A stretch of DNA of 53,168 nucleotides. It comes from Methanocalculus natronophilus. GTDB taxonomy: Archaea; Halobacteriota; Methanomicrobia; Methanomicrobiales; Methanocorpusculaceae. The notes below the pieces were generated by a model, which worked only from the letters and a program-made list of their open reading frames with translations, had not been told where the DNA came from and ran no database searches. This document shows, one piece after another, positions 17,305 through 25,181 of the stretch. Numbering within the stretch: the stretch's first letter is position 1; every line of letters begins with the position of its first letter. Location of the stretch: the NCBI RefSeq assembly GCF_038751955.1, contig NZ_JBCEXH010000010.1:1-53168 (forward strand). The letters are read 5' to 3'. A program made the position numbers and the translations under genes.

Positions 17305-18401
17305 GCATACTCCTCCGCCTTCTCAATAAGGTATGACGGGAGATGGAGTTCCCCGCCGATTCTTGGGAGGGAGACGACCGGGAGATCCGTATGCCTGCCA
17401 ATCTCACGTGCCATCTGGCCCATATTCATCTCCGGAACGAGAAACACCCGTGCGTTTGGAAACTTCTTCAGAAGGTTTTCCGGGAATGGCCAGACCAGCC
17501 TGAGATTCAGGTGGCCAAAGCCCTTCCCTGGTTCATCAAGCAGAACCTGCCGTACTGCCCGGGTCGGGGCACCATAGGAGATAAAGACTATCTCAGCCTC
17601 AGAGTTTTCGATGTCATAGTCTGCAATCTCATGCCGTGCCCGCTCAACTTTCTCGATCAGCCGGATCACAAGATTCTGGTGGAGTTCAGGATCAGTGGAT
17701 GCGGGATAGCCTTTCTCGTTATGGGTCAGGCCCGTCACATGGACACGGTGTCCCTCCCCAAAGGGCGTAAAGCCGGGTACAAGATCGTCTTCTGGTTCAA
17801 ATGGCAGTTTCCCCTCTCGTGCGGGACGCGGAGGAATGCATTCAACCGAATCCGGGAATTCAACGCGTTCACGGAGGTGGCCGACGATCTCATCTGCCAT
17901 CAGAAAGACCGGGACACGGAATCGATCTGCCAGGTTGAATGCCTTCACCGTGAGATCGAACATCTCCTGAACACTTGATGGCGACAGGGCGATCACACTG
18001 TAATCCCCGTGGGAGCCGAACCTGCACTGGAGCATATCGCCCTGTGCAGCCAGTGTGGGCTGGCCTGTTGAAGGGCCTCCCCTCTGGATATTCACCACCA
18101 CACAGGGAGTCTCGGTGAAGGCAGCATACCCGATATTCTCCATCATCAGGGAGAATCCAGGACCGCTTGTGGCCGTCATTGACCGTACACCCGTCCAGGC
18201 ACCCCCGATGACTGCTGCCATGCTCGCGATCTCATCCTCCATCTGGATGAATGTCCCGCCAACCTGCGGGAGGCGCCGTGCCATCCGTTCTGCAACTTCA
18301 GATGACGGGGTGATCGGGTATCCGGCAAAGAACCGGCAGCCTGCAGCAATCCCACCTTCCGCACTGGCATCATTGCCCTGCATGAAGTCAACGCGTGTCA
18401 A
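17301..18401 (-). CDS. korA: 2-oxoglutarate:ferredoxin oxidoreductase alpha subunit
   Basis: This is the alpha subunit, 366 residues, containing the pyrimidine-binding and core domains. It begins with a Q-G-N-D-A-S-A-E-G-G-I-A-A-G-C-R-F-F-A-G-Y-P region and P-S-S-E typical of KorA. T-A-T-S-G-P-G-F-S-L-M-M-E-N-I-G-Y-A and Q-R-G-G-P-S-T-G are further hallmarks. It overlaps korD and korB by 4 bases. Confidence 0.96.
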   Translation of the reverse strand: MTRVDFMQGNDASAEGGIAAGCRFFAGYPITPSSEVAERMARRLPQVGGTFIQMEDEIASMAAVIGGAWTGVRSMTATSGPGFSLMMENIGYAAFTETPCVVVNIQRGGPSTGQPTLAAQGDMLQCRFGSHGDYSVIALSPSSVQEMFDLTVKAFNLADRFRVPVFLMADEIVGHLRERVEFPDSVECIPPRPAREGKLPFEPEDDLVPGFTPFGEGHRVHVTGLTHNEKGYPASTDPELHQNLVIRLIEKVERARHEIADYDIENSEAEIVFISYGAPTRAVRQVLLDEPGKGFGHLNLRLVWPFPENLLKKFPNARVFLVPEMNMGQMAREIGRHTDLPVVSLPRIGGELHLPSYLIEKAEEYA

Positions 18402-18670
18402 TACTCTATCACCACCTTTTGGGGTTCAAACGGAGCTTCAGGTATCCAGTTAATTGCCTGATCCGGGCAGATCATCTGGCATACCCCACATAAGCGCCGC
18501 TCGTAGAGCTGTGAAAGCCTGCAGTTTGTGCACCGTTCGGGCCGATCCAGCTCCGGAACAAAAACACCCTTCTGGTTCGGCCGCTTTCCTTCCCGGAAGA
18601 TAGTATACGGGCAGACGAGCACACAGATGTTGCATCCCTTGCACCGTGTTTCATCAATAACCAGCTTCAT
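18398..18670 (-). CDS. korD: 2-oxoglutarate:ferredoxin oxidoreductase delta subunit (ferredoxin-like)
   Basis: This 90-residue ferredoxin-like subunit carries electrons to the KorAB core. The first 4Fe-4S site is canonical: C10, C13, C16 and C20-P. The second cysteine group is spread: C47, C50, then C61, C64 and C68-P, with a 10-residue insert between C50 and C61, so five cysteines are candidates for four ligands. It is the promoter-proximal gene of the korDABC-sucCD-dacZ run. GAGGG precedes the ATG. TTGATTAAAAT near 18701-18710 and TATATA near 18688-18694 are candidate TATA boxes in the 59-base gap after fumB. Confidence 0.94.
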   Translation of the reverse strand: MKLVIDETRCKGCNICVLVCPYTIFREGKRPNQKGVFVPELDRPERCTNCRLSQLYERRLCGVCQMICPDQAINWIPEAPFEPQKVVIEY

Positions 18671-18729
18671 GCAACTGAACCCTCTGGTATATATTGGTGA
18701 TTTTAATCAATAAGCACTTGCTTTTCGGA

Positions 18730-19284
18730 TCACGTTGTGCCATCTCTTCCTGACCTCCATACTTCAAACCGTTTACGTGCCCTGAGGTTGGTATCAGCGA
18801 AGATATCGCCTCCATGGGCATCGATCCCAACCACAAGCGGGAGATCGGTAACGTCGATGATCCAGATCGACTCTGCCATCCCGAGATCAGGATAGAAGAC
18901 ACCTTTGAGTTCCATATGGGATGCTGCCAGTGCCGCACATCCGCCGGTGAAGGCAAGGTAGACAGCCCGGTTCTTCAGCGACAGGGCAACAGACTCATCC
19001 ATCCCTCCCTTTCCGATCAGGCAGCGGACACCGCTGTCAAGGAGAAAGCCGGTGAGGGAATTCATCCGGGCAGATGTTGTCGGGCCTGCTGCCAGGATCT
19101 GGTTATCCTGTATCACCGGGCCAGCATGATAGATTGCAGCTCCTGCCGGATCAAACGGGATGCCGTCTTTCATCATCCGGAGATGCGCCTCATCCCGGGC
19201 GGTATAGATGATTCCGGATAAAAAAACCTGATCTCCAGCAGCAAGAGAGAGGATCTCCTCACCAAGCGGGGTCTTAAGCTTCAT
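18730..19284 (-). CDS. fumB: Fumarate hydratase class I, beta subunit
   Basis: This is the C-terminal-type subunit of the two-subunit iron-sulfur fumarase, 184 residues. A-G-P-T-T-S-A-R-M-N, G-K-G-G-M-D and F-T-G-G-C-A-A-L-A are family motifs. I chose the ATG at 19284, which overlaps the fumA stop in an ATGA and gives the family start M-K-L-K-T-P; an upstream in-frame start at 19323 lies wholly inside fumA. A tartrate dehydratase-type activity cannot be excluded by sequence, but the TCA neighbours favour fumarase. Confidence 0.93.
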   Translation of the reverse strand: MKLKTPLGEEILSLAAGDQVFLSGIIYTARDEAHLRMMKDGIPFDPAGAAIYHAGPVIQDNQILAAGPTTSARMNSLTGFLLDSGVRCLIGKGGMDESVALSLKNRAVYLAFTGGCAALAASHMELKGVFYPDLGMAESIWIIDVTDLPLVVGIDAHGGDIFADTNLRARKRFEVWRSGRDGTT

Positions 19285-20120
19285 ACCACCACCTTCCGTG
19301 TCGCACGCCGGCAGGCCCAGCACTGGATGTTCACCGCAACCGGAAGGGATGCGGTATGGCAGTGAGCCTTCATGACTTTCACAGCCAGCGCTGTTGTATC
19401 CCCCCCAAGACCCATAGGCCCTATGCCCAGGCTGTTGATGGCATCACAGATCTCCTGTTCATAGGCATCCATTGTATCGATTGGCAGGAGAAGAGCCTCT
19501 TTTGCCATGGCTGCCGCGAGATCGAATGTTCCCCCGATCCCAACACCCACAACAACAGGCGGGCAGGGGCGCCCCCCGGCAAGAAGAACAGTCTCGACAA
19601 TGAATTCCGGGATGCTCCCCGCCTGTGAGGGGAGGAGCATGCCTATCCGCGAGACATTTTCTGATCCGGCACCCTTTGGGAGTACCGTCACTGTCAGGTC
19701 TTCCCCCTCACTACTATGGACCACCGGTATGCCAACACCTGTATTATCGCCGCTGTTTTCACGCGTGATGGGATCAACGGCGTTTGGCCTGAGTGGAACA
19801 GAACCGGTTGCCCGCCTGATGCCGTCAAGAACTGCGTCGCGCAAGAGGAGAGCTGATACATGCAGCTGTGGAGGAACCGTCAGGTACACAGCAGCTATCC
19901 CGGTATCCTGGCAGAGAGGAATATCCAGCCGCTCTGCCTCGCGGATATTTGCCCGGATATTTGCAAGTTCTCCCCGAGCCACAGGATCAGTTTCCCGCTC
20001 CATGGCTGCCTTCAGTGCGCTTTTCACATCCTGAGGCAGGAAGACCTCGGCATCATGAATACAGGCAAGGGTTGCATCAGTTACGGCTTTTCGAAGCGCC
20101 TGTTCATCCAGGGTATGCAT
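19281..20120 (-). CDS. fumA: Fumarate hydratase class I, alpha subunit
   Basis: This is the N-terminal-type catalytic subunit of fumarase, 279 residues, bearing the 4Fe-4S cluster. Candidate cluster cysteines lie in P-L-C-Q-D-T-G, G-G-R-P-C-P-P and the C-terminal A-H-C-H-T-A / C-W-A-C region. R-P-N-A-V-D-P-I-T-R-E-N-S-G-D-N-T-G is conserved. With FumB it interconverts malate and fumarate. A TATA-like TTTTATC lies about 30 bases upstream, separating it from rpl10e. Confidence 0.93.
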   Translation of the reverse strand: MHTLDEQALRKAVTDATLACIHDAEVFLPQDVKSALKAAMERETDPVARGELANIRANIREAERLDIPLCQDTGIAAVYLTVPPQLHVSALLLRDAVLDGIRRATGSVPLRPNAVDPITRENSGDNTGVGIPVVHSSEGEDLTVTVLPKGAGSENVSRIGMLLPSQAGSIPEFIVETVLLAGGRPCPPVVVGVGIGGTFDLAAAMAKEALLLPIDTMDAYEQEICDAINSLGIGPMGLGGDTTALAVKVMKAHCHTASLPVAVNIQCWACRRATRKVVV

Positions 20121-20198
20121 ACCGCTATTTTGTTTGACAAAGATGATAAAACCCGTCAGGACAAAAAGGGAAAAAGATTGGTGAACGAGTTATTGAGG
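20121..20198 (-). terminator. Oligo-T terminator after rpl10e and fumA promoter
   Basis: Reading the minus strand, the rpl10e stop is followed after about 25 bases by two T-runs (CTTTTTCCCTTTTT, about 20163-20175), typical of archaeal intrinsic termination. Just beyond is GGGTTTTATCATC (near 20145-20157), a candidate TATA element for fumA starting at 20120. Confidence 0.45.
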
Positions 20199-20699
20199 TT
20201 AGTTTTCTATAACCACACTCACCGGGGTTGGGAGTTTGTGGCCGCCGTGGAGGAGAGCATATTTGGCTCTCTCGACAAACTGGGGGGATGTCCATATGGT
20301 AAAGACACGCTGTTTCTCCTGCACCCGTGCAGCTGTTCCGACTGCCTTTCCAAAAGCGAGGCGCATCCCTTCCGAGACACGATCTGCTCCCGCACCGGTT
20401 GCCTGTTTGTTCTCCCTGAGAACATGGTGGGGATAGACACGGAGTTTCAGATGGAAGTTACTTCTTCCGACTTCCTTCATCAGGCGGCGGTTCATGTTGA
20501 CACGGGCCGCTTCAAGTGCGGTGTGCCGGATCTGGCAGGCCTCTTTCACCTCAAGGTGAATGGCCACCGGGAACTCCTCTCTCAGGTTGCCCATATCGAA
20601 CTGGACAATTTTCAGGCCGGGAACTCCTCCCATATATTTTCTGCGCGTATATGCCTTCTTTGAGATGGCTCTGTACATCTTTGCGGGTTTTCGTACCAT
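20199..20699 (-). CDS. rpl10e: 50S ribosomal protein L10e (uL16)
   Basis: This is an archaeal/eukaryal-type large-subunit protein of 166 residues at the tRNA-binding face of the ribosome. The start [10 protein letters not shown] and the [14 protein letters not shown] segment are typical. The [17 protein letters not shown] loop is the conserved internal loop near the peptidyl-transferase centre. It is monocistronic by appearance: its own promoter upstream and a T-rich terminator downstream. Confidence 0.97.
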   Translation of the reverse strand: MVRKPAKMYRAISKKAYTRRKYMGGVPGLKIVQFDMGNLREEFPVAIHLEVKEACQIRHTALEAARVNMNRRLMKEVGRSNFHLKLRVYPHHVLRENKQATGAGADRVSEGMRLAFGKAVGTAARVQEKQRVFTIWTSPQFVERAKYALLHGGHKLPTPVSVVIEN

Positions 20700-20760
20700 G
20701 ATAAATGACTCCTCGCTATCAGAATGTGCTTAATAAAGTGGATTGTAGAAGGTATAAAAG
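20700..20760 (-). promoter_or_regulatory. rpl10e promoter
   Basis: On the minus strand, ACTTTTATACC (about 20750-20760) is a good TATA box, directly after the stop of the ABC ATPase gene. GAGGAG about 10 bases before the rpl10e ATG serves as the ribosome-binding site. Confidence 0.55.
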
Positions 20761-21537
20761 TTATTGACGCTCCTCAAACTGATCCATCAGCGCAAGGACA
20801 TCCCGGCGGAGTTCTGCAAATTCCACACCTGTCCTGTTGCGTGGCCGTTCCATGGTGACATCATAGGTTCCGGCGATCCTCCCGGGCCGTGGTGAAAGTA
20901 CCAGGATCCGGTCTGCCATGTAGACCGCCTCATCCACACTATGCGTCACAAAAATAACGGTCTTTTTGGTCTTTTCCCAGATCTGAAGGAGTTCCTTCTG
21001 CATACGGTTTCTCGTCTGCGCATCAAGGGCTCCAAATGGTTCATCCATCAGGAGGACCGCCGGATCAGTTGCCAGTGCCCGCGCGACCGCAACACGCTGG
21101 CGCATCCCGCCTGAGAGTTCGTATGGATAGCTGTCACCAAACCCTTCAAGCCCGACAAGCCTGATGAACCGATCCACAATCTCTTCGCGTTCTGCGATGG
21201 GGGTTCCGCGCATCTGAAGACCGAACCCGACATTTGCCCTGACCGTTCTCCAGGGGTAGAGTGAGTACTCCTGGAAGATCATGGCAAGCCTGGGATCGGG
21301 GCCGGTGACAGGAGTTCCTTCAACAATGATCTCACCTGATGTGGGCTCATCAAGACCTGCGATCATCCGGAGGAGGGTGGTCTTCCCACAGCCAGACGAT
21401 CCAAGGATACAGAGGAATTCACCCTTCGCAACATCAAGTGAGATACCGTCAAGTGCAGTTAATGGCTCCTTCTGACGGGTTTCGAAGATTTTGCCGACAT
21501 TTCTGATTGTCACGGTCATCGGTTCATCTCCTGCCAC
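20761..21537 (-). CDS. ABC transporter ATP-binding protein (SsuB/TauB/NrtD type)
   Basis: This is the cytoplasmic ATPase of an importer, 258 residues. Walker A is G-S-S-G-C-G-K-T-T-L, the Q-loop lies in F-Q-E-Y-S-L-Y-P-W, the signature is L-S-G-G-M-R-Q-R-V-A, and Walker B is V-L-L-M-D-E-P-F-G-A-L-D with the D-loop. It follows T-H-S-V-D-E-A-V, the H-loop typical of nitrate/sulfonate/taurine ATPases. It overlaps the permease gene by 22 bases. The substrate cannot be told from this subunit. Confidence 0.95.
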   Translation of the reverse strand: MAGDEPMTVTIRNVGKIFETRQKEPLTALDGISLDVAKGEFLCILGSSGCGKTTLLRMIAGLDEPTSGEIIVEGTPVTGPDPRLAMIFQEYSLYPWRTVRANVGFGLQMRGTPIAEREEIVDRFIRLVGLEGFGDSYPYELSGGMRQRVAVARALATDPAVLLMDEPFGALDAQTRNRMQKELLQIWEKTKKTVIFVTHSVDEAVYMADRILVLSPRPGRIAGTYDVTMERPRNRTGVEFAELRRDVLALMDQFEERQ

Positions 21538-22277
21538 ATAAATTTCCGTTTCTCGATCTCCCTGAAGAGGATATCAACACCGATGCCGATGATACCAATC
21601 ACAATCATACCGGCGATGATCACCTGCACCTGACCCCAGTTATAGGAGTACATGATCAGGTACCCGATCCCTGAGGTCGTGCCGGGAAGCATCTCGGCTG
21701 CGACAACACACATCCACGCAACACCAAACCCGACCCGGAGGCCGGTCCAGATGACAGGAGCAGCTGCCGGAAGGATCACGTAGGCAAGCATCTTCCAGCC
21801 TTCTGCCCCGTAGATCCTGGCAGTCTCTATCCAGGTCCGGTTTACCCGCCTGACACCGTCAATTGAGTTGATCAGGATCGGGAAGAACGACCCGATGAAG
21901 ATGATAAAGACTATTGAGACAAGGCCTATCTTGAACCAGGCAAGCGCAAGAGGAACCCATGCAAGGGGTGGGATCGGGCGGAAGAGCTGGATGATGGGGT
22001 TTACCAGTTCTTCCAGGGTCCGGTAATTACCAATGATGATCCCTAATGGAACAGCGCAGGCAGCAGCCAGCCCAAATCCAAGCAGCACCCGCCATATGGA
22101 GAGGAGGGCATTATCGATAATACTGCCGCTTCCAAGGATATCAGCAGTTGGTGCAAGGAGAACCGAGGCGACTGACGAAGGATGCGGAAGGATAAACGGG
22201 TTATTCAGAAGGATCGCTGCAAGCTCCCAGAGAATGAGAATAAAAAGGAGGGGTATAATTTTCAGATACCATTTCAT
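21516..22277 (-). CDS. ABC transporter permease (SsuC/TauC type)
   Basis: This is an integral membrane subunit of 253 residues with about six predicted membrane segments. A BPD_transp_1 domain carries the E-A-A-like coupling loop E-T-A-R-I-Y-G-A-E-G-W-K-M near residues 150-162. The first segment (about 7-27) is followed by the outer-loop P-F-I-L-P-H-P motif usual in SsuC/NrtB proteins. It overlaps the binding-protein gene by 4 bases and the ATPase gene by 22. Confidence 0.94.
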   Translation of the reverse strand: MKWYLKIIPLLFILILWELAAILLNNPFILPHPSSVASVLLAPTADILGSGSIIDNALLSIWRVLLGFGLAAACAVPLGIIIGNYRTLEELVNPIIQLFRPIPPLAWVPLALAWFKIGLVSIVFIIFIGSFFPILINSIDGVRRVNRTWIETARIYGAEGWKMLAYVILPAAAPVIWTGLRVGFGVAWMCVVAAEMLPGTTSGIGYLIMYSYNWGQVQVIIAGMIVIGIIGIGVDILFREIEKRKFMWQEMNR

Positions 22278-23494
22278 CTGACTTCTTTCACCACCACACC
22301 GCTATCCTGGAGTGCATATTTGATCTGCACATCCTGGATAGAGCCACGTGCCGGTGATGCAATCTTCACCGGCCTGCCTTCTGCAGTCCTTGACTCCACC
22401 CATGTTATGAATGAGGACCAGTCTGTTACCGGTGCTGCTGAATCAACAACAAATCCTGATCCTTCTGTCTGTGTTGGGAAGAGGATCTTAATAGGAGTTC
22501 CCTTGTCAATGGCACTGATTGCTGGCGGGGTGCCGGCATAGGCAAACTGGATTGCATTGGCAGCCATAAGGGTCATCAGGGGAGCACCACCTTCACCAAG
22601 GACCAGCCGGACTTCTGCAACCACAACATCATTGACAATTAAGTCCGCAACTTCCACCTTTCCTGGCACATCTGCCCGTGGTTTCAGCGCGATGCCATAG
22701 TTGTCGTTAAAGTATTCCCATTCCTTGACCGCAACAAAGAGAGGGGCATCATGATCAGAGGGGAGATAGCCAAGTGATACCGGCCTGGTCAGTTTTGGAG
22801 GAGTTTTTATCTCCCCGGCCTCAACCATCGCAAGCCCTGCTTCATAGGGTCCAAAGTCAAAGAGCTTCGTATCGACTTTGTCTGGTGAAGCCGTTTCAAG
22901 TTCGCCTGTAAGGTATCCGATTTCACGGAGCGCTCCGATGAACCTGTGGTTGCTCTCAAGCCACTCAGGCGAGTTTTCTGTTGTGAACCTGATAGTCGGG
23001 ATCGAGTCTTTCGAAACATCGTAGGAGCTGATTGTCACATCTCCAAACGTCATATCAGCACCACCATAGAGCCAGTTTGCTGATATTTCTGCTGAACGTT
23101 CTGGATTTTCCTGGACATACTCACCGGCGAGAATGAAAAGAGCGGCAATTGCATTTGTCAGATCAGGATTGGCTGCAATAAAATCCTCTCGTGCAGAGAG
23201 AGCACAGCAGGTGTGATCCGTCCAGGTACTTTCCGGAGGAAGATCCTTTGAATAGGTTACAACAGTTCCTATTTCAGACACGGTAGCCATCGAAACCAGA
23301 GGCTGCCAGACCATAAACCCGTCAATCTGACCGGTTGCGAGGAGTGTCGGCATCTGCCCGACTGCTGTATACATAATTCCTACTTCACCCTGTACACCAT
23401 CAGGGGGAGCTACAGGCACATCCTCAACACAGCCGGCCACAAGGAGGGCTGCAGCGAGAAGCGCAACAAGAGACATAAGCACCTTTATGTTCAT
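22274..23494 (-). CDS. ABC transporter substrate-binding lipoprotein, apparently circularly permuted
   Basis: This is the binding protein of the NMT1/SsuA/NitT family, 406 residues. Residues 1-22 are a lipoprotein signal with lipobox L-V-A-G-C22. The halves then appear in the wrong order. Residues about 40-230 resemble the second half of the family (Q-M-P-T-L-L-A-T-G-Q-I-D-G-F, C-C-A-L-S-A-R-E-D-F-I, then a helical C-terminal part). Residues about 238-406 resemble the normal N-terminal half (V-S-L-G-Y-L-P-S-D-H-D-A-P-L-F-V-A then G-T-P-I-K-I-L and I-A-S-P-A-R-G-S-I-Q). The last residues would normally run on into the segment found at residue 40. The ORF is uninterrupted and its stop overlaps the permease start, so it looks functional. 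The ligand is unknown. Confidence 0.88.
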   Translation of the reverse strand: MNIKVLMSLVALLAAALLVAGCVEDVPVAPPDGVQGEVGIMYTAVGQMPTLLATGQIDGFMVWQPLVSMATVSEIGTVVTYSKDLPPESTWTDHTCCALSAREDFIAANPDLTNAIAALFILAGEYVQENPERSAEISANWLYGGADMTFGDVTISSYDVSKDSIPTIRFTTENSPEWLESNHRFIGALREIGYLTGELETASPDKVDTKLFDFGPYEAGLAMVEAGEIKTPPKLTRPVSLGYLPSDHDAPLFVAVKEWEYFNDNYGIALKPRADVPGKVEVADLIVNDVVVAEVRLVLGEGGAPLMTLMAANAIQFAYAGTPPAISAIDKGTPIKILFPTQTEGSGFVVDSAAPVTDWSSFITWVESRTAEGRPVKIASPARGSIQDVQIKYALQDSGVVVKEVR

Positions 23495-23699
23495 ATGTAG
23501 GAATAGTAAAGTGGCCTATTTAACATATCTTATTGAAACGCTTTGCATTAACCTTTTGAGAGAAGATTGTCATTATAATGGATACAAAAAGAGAGCTGAT
23601 ACCGGTTGCTTCGTCCGAAGCATTGCTGAGCCTGCCAGGCAGTATGATGTACGAAGGGATAATCTGTTGTCAGATCAAAACAATCTGCAGAGGAAGAGG
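23495..23699 (+). promoter_or_regulatory. Divergent intergenic region with a possible argH leader ORF (23578-23703)
   Basis: The region separates the ABC operon (minus) from argH (plus). TATTTAACATAT (about 23515-23526) and CATTATAATGG (23571-23581) are TATA-like. A short reading frame of 41 codons begins at ATG 23578 and ends at a TGA (23701-23703) that overlaps the argH start codon in ATGA fashion. GAGAGAAG lies 12 bases before it. Whether it is translated is unproven. Confidence 0.35.
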
Positions 23700-25181
23700 A
23701 TGAGACACGACCAGATACGGGAAGGAAGACTTGCGGGAAGCAGGAGCGATCTGATTTCCCACTATCTCTCCTCAATGGAGGCAGATTCGAGGATAGCAAC
23801 AGCAGACATCCTCGTGGATATGGCTCACCTTGCCATGCTCCGCAAGCAGTCACTGATCCAAAAAGAGCATGTAGAAAGCCTTGCCGGTGCACTCCTCGGG
23901 ATGTACAGGGAGGGCATCCCGGCTGAGGCTTTTGATTGCCGGTTTGAAGATATCCATGCAGGCATTGAGGGACAGCTCATCGCAGAAGCCGGTATGGATG
24001 CGGGAGGCCGCCTGCACCTGGCGCGATCCAGAAATGACGAGGTTGCAACCTGCCTGAGGATGCGGGTCAGGGAGGATATCCTGGGGATCATTGCTGAGCT
24101 TGCAGAGCTCCGCAATGTGCTGATCACAACTGCCAGTGAGCATAGCCAGACTGTGATGCCCGGCTTCACGCATCTCCAGCATGCCCAGCCGACAACCCTT
24201 GGCCACCACCTTCTTGCCTATGAGGAGGCGTTCTCCCGTGATTGTGAGCGGTTAACTGATGCATATGCACGGGTGAACAGGTGTCCGCTCGGCTCAGCTG
24301 CATTTGCCTCAACCGGTTTTGCAATTGATCGTGAGATGGTCTGCAGGCTCCTCGGCTTTGATGAGATACTTGGCAATTCCATGGATGCCGTCTCGGGCAG
24401 GGATTTTGCGCTTGAGACCCTGGCCACACTCTCCATCCTGATGACAAACGCAAGCAGGCTCTGCGAGGAGCTGATCCTCTGGAGCAGTGCCTTCTTTGGA
24501 TTTGTTGAACTGGATGATGCATACTGCTCAACAAGCTCCATCATGCCCCAGAAGAAGAATCCCGACTGTGCGGAGATTATGCGGGGACATTCGGGAACGG
24601 TGGCAGGGGCATTCCAGGCAGCACTTGTCTGTCTCAAAGGCCTGCCGATGAGCTACAACCGTGATCTCCAGACCCTGACACCACATCTCTGGGCCGGGAT
24701 CTCAGCTGCGCACGCAAGCACAGGTATCCTTTCGGGAATGATTGCAACTGCCCGCTTTAACCCTGAGAGGATGGCAGAAGAGAGCGGTAAAGGGTTCTCA
24801 ACTGCAACAGAGCTTGCAGATACCCTTGTACGGGAATTTGAACTTCCCTTCAGGACTGCGCACAATATTGTCGGCCGTGCCGTCAGGTCAGGGTCATTGA
24901 CAGCTGATTCGATTGAAGCTGCAGGCCGGGAGATCGGCGGGGTCTCACTGGTTGAGAGGGGACTGACAGAAGAGCGGATTGCCCGGGCACTCGATCCGGC
25001 CTTTGTGGTTGCATCAAAGCAGAATCCGGGCGGCCCGGCAGTTGAGATGATCAGATCTGCCCTGGCTGCCAGGCAGGATCAGCTTGCCCGGGACACCGGG
25101 TGGATTTCAGACCGGAAGAAAACAATACAGAATGCAGAGGAAGAGCTGGTTTCAATGATTGGGAGGCTTGCAGCAGAATGA
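23700..25181 (+). CDS. argH: Argininosuccinate lyase
   Basis: ArgH splits argininosuccinate into arginine and fumarate. From the ATG at 23700, preceded by AGGAAGAGG, the product is 493 residues, normal for the family. The signature S-S-I-M-P-Q-K-K-N-P-D (about 280-290 by this start), A-R-S-R-N-D-E-V-A and H-L-Q-H-A-Q-P are present. A longer in-frame ORF reaches back to 23487, but that extension does not resemble the family. The stop overlaps the gatD start (ATGA), so argH-gatD-gatE is an operon. Confidence 0.96.
   Translation: MRHDQIREGRLAGSRSDLISHYLSSMEADSRIATADILVDMAHLAMLRKQSLIQKEHVESLAGALLGMYREGIPAEAFDCRFEDIHAGIEGQLIAEAGMDAGGRLHLARSRNDEVATCLRMRVREDILGIIAELAELRNVLITTASEHSQTVMPGFTHLQHAQPTTLGHHLLAYEEAFSRDCERLTDAYARVNRCPLGSAAFASTGFAIDREMVCRLLGFDEILGNSMDAVSGRDFALETLATLSILMTNASRLCEELILWSSAFFGFVELDDAYCSTSSIMPQKKNPDCAEIMRGHSGTVAGAFQAALVCLKGLPMSYNRDLQTLTPHLWAGISAAHASTGILSGMIATARFNPERMAEESGKGFSTATELADTLVREFELPFRTAHNIVGRAVRSGSLTADSIEAAGREIGGVSLVERGLTEERIARALDPAFVVASKQNPGGPAVEMIRSALAARQDQLARDTGWISDRKKTIQNAEEELVSMIGRLAAE

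Noticed and set aside
22274-23494. Binding-protein gene as a frameshifted or fused pseudogene
   Set aside because: The frame is open for 406 codons with an intact lipobox signal and a coupled stop, so permutation of a working gene is more likely than decay.
23487-23699. N-terminal extension of argH from ATG 23487
   Set aside because: The extra 71 residues do not look like the lyase family, while the ATG at 23700 has a strong ribosome-binding site and gives the normal length.
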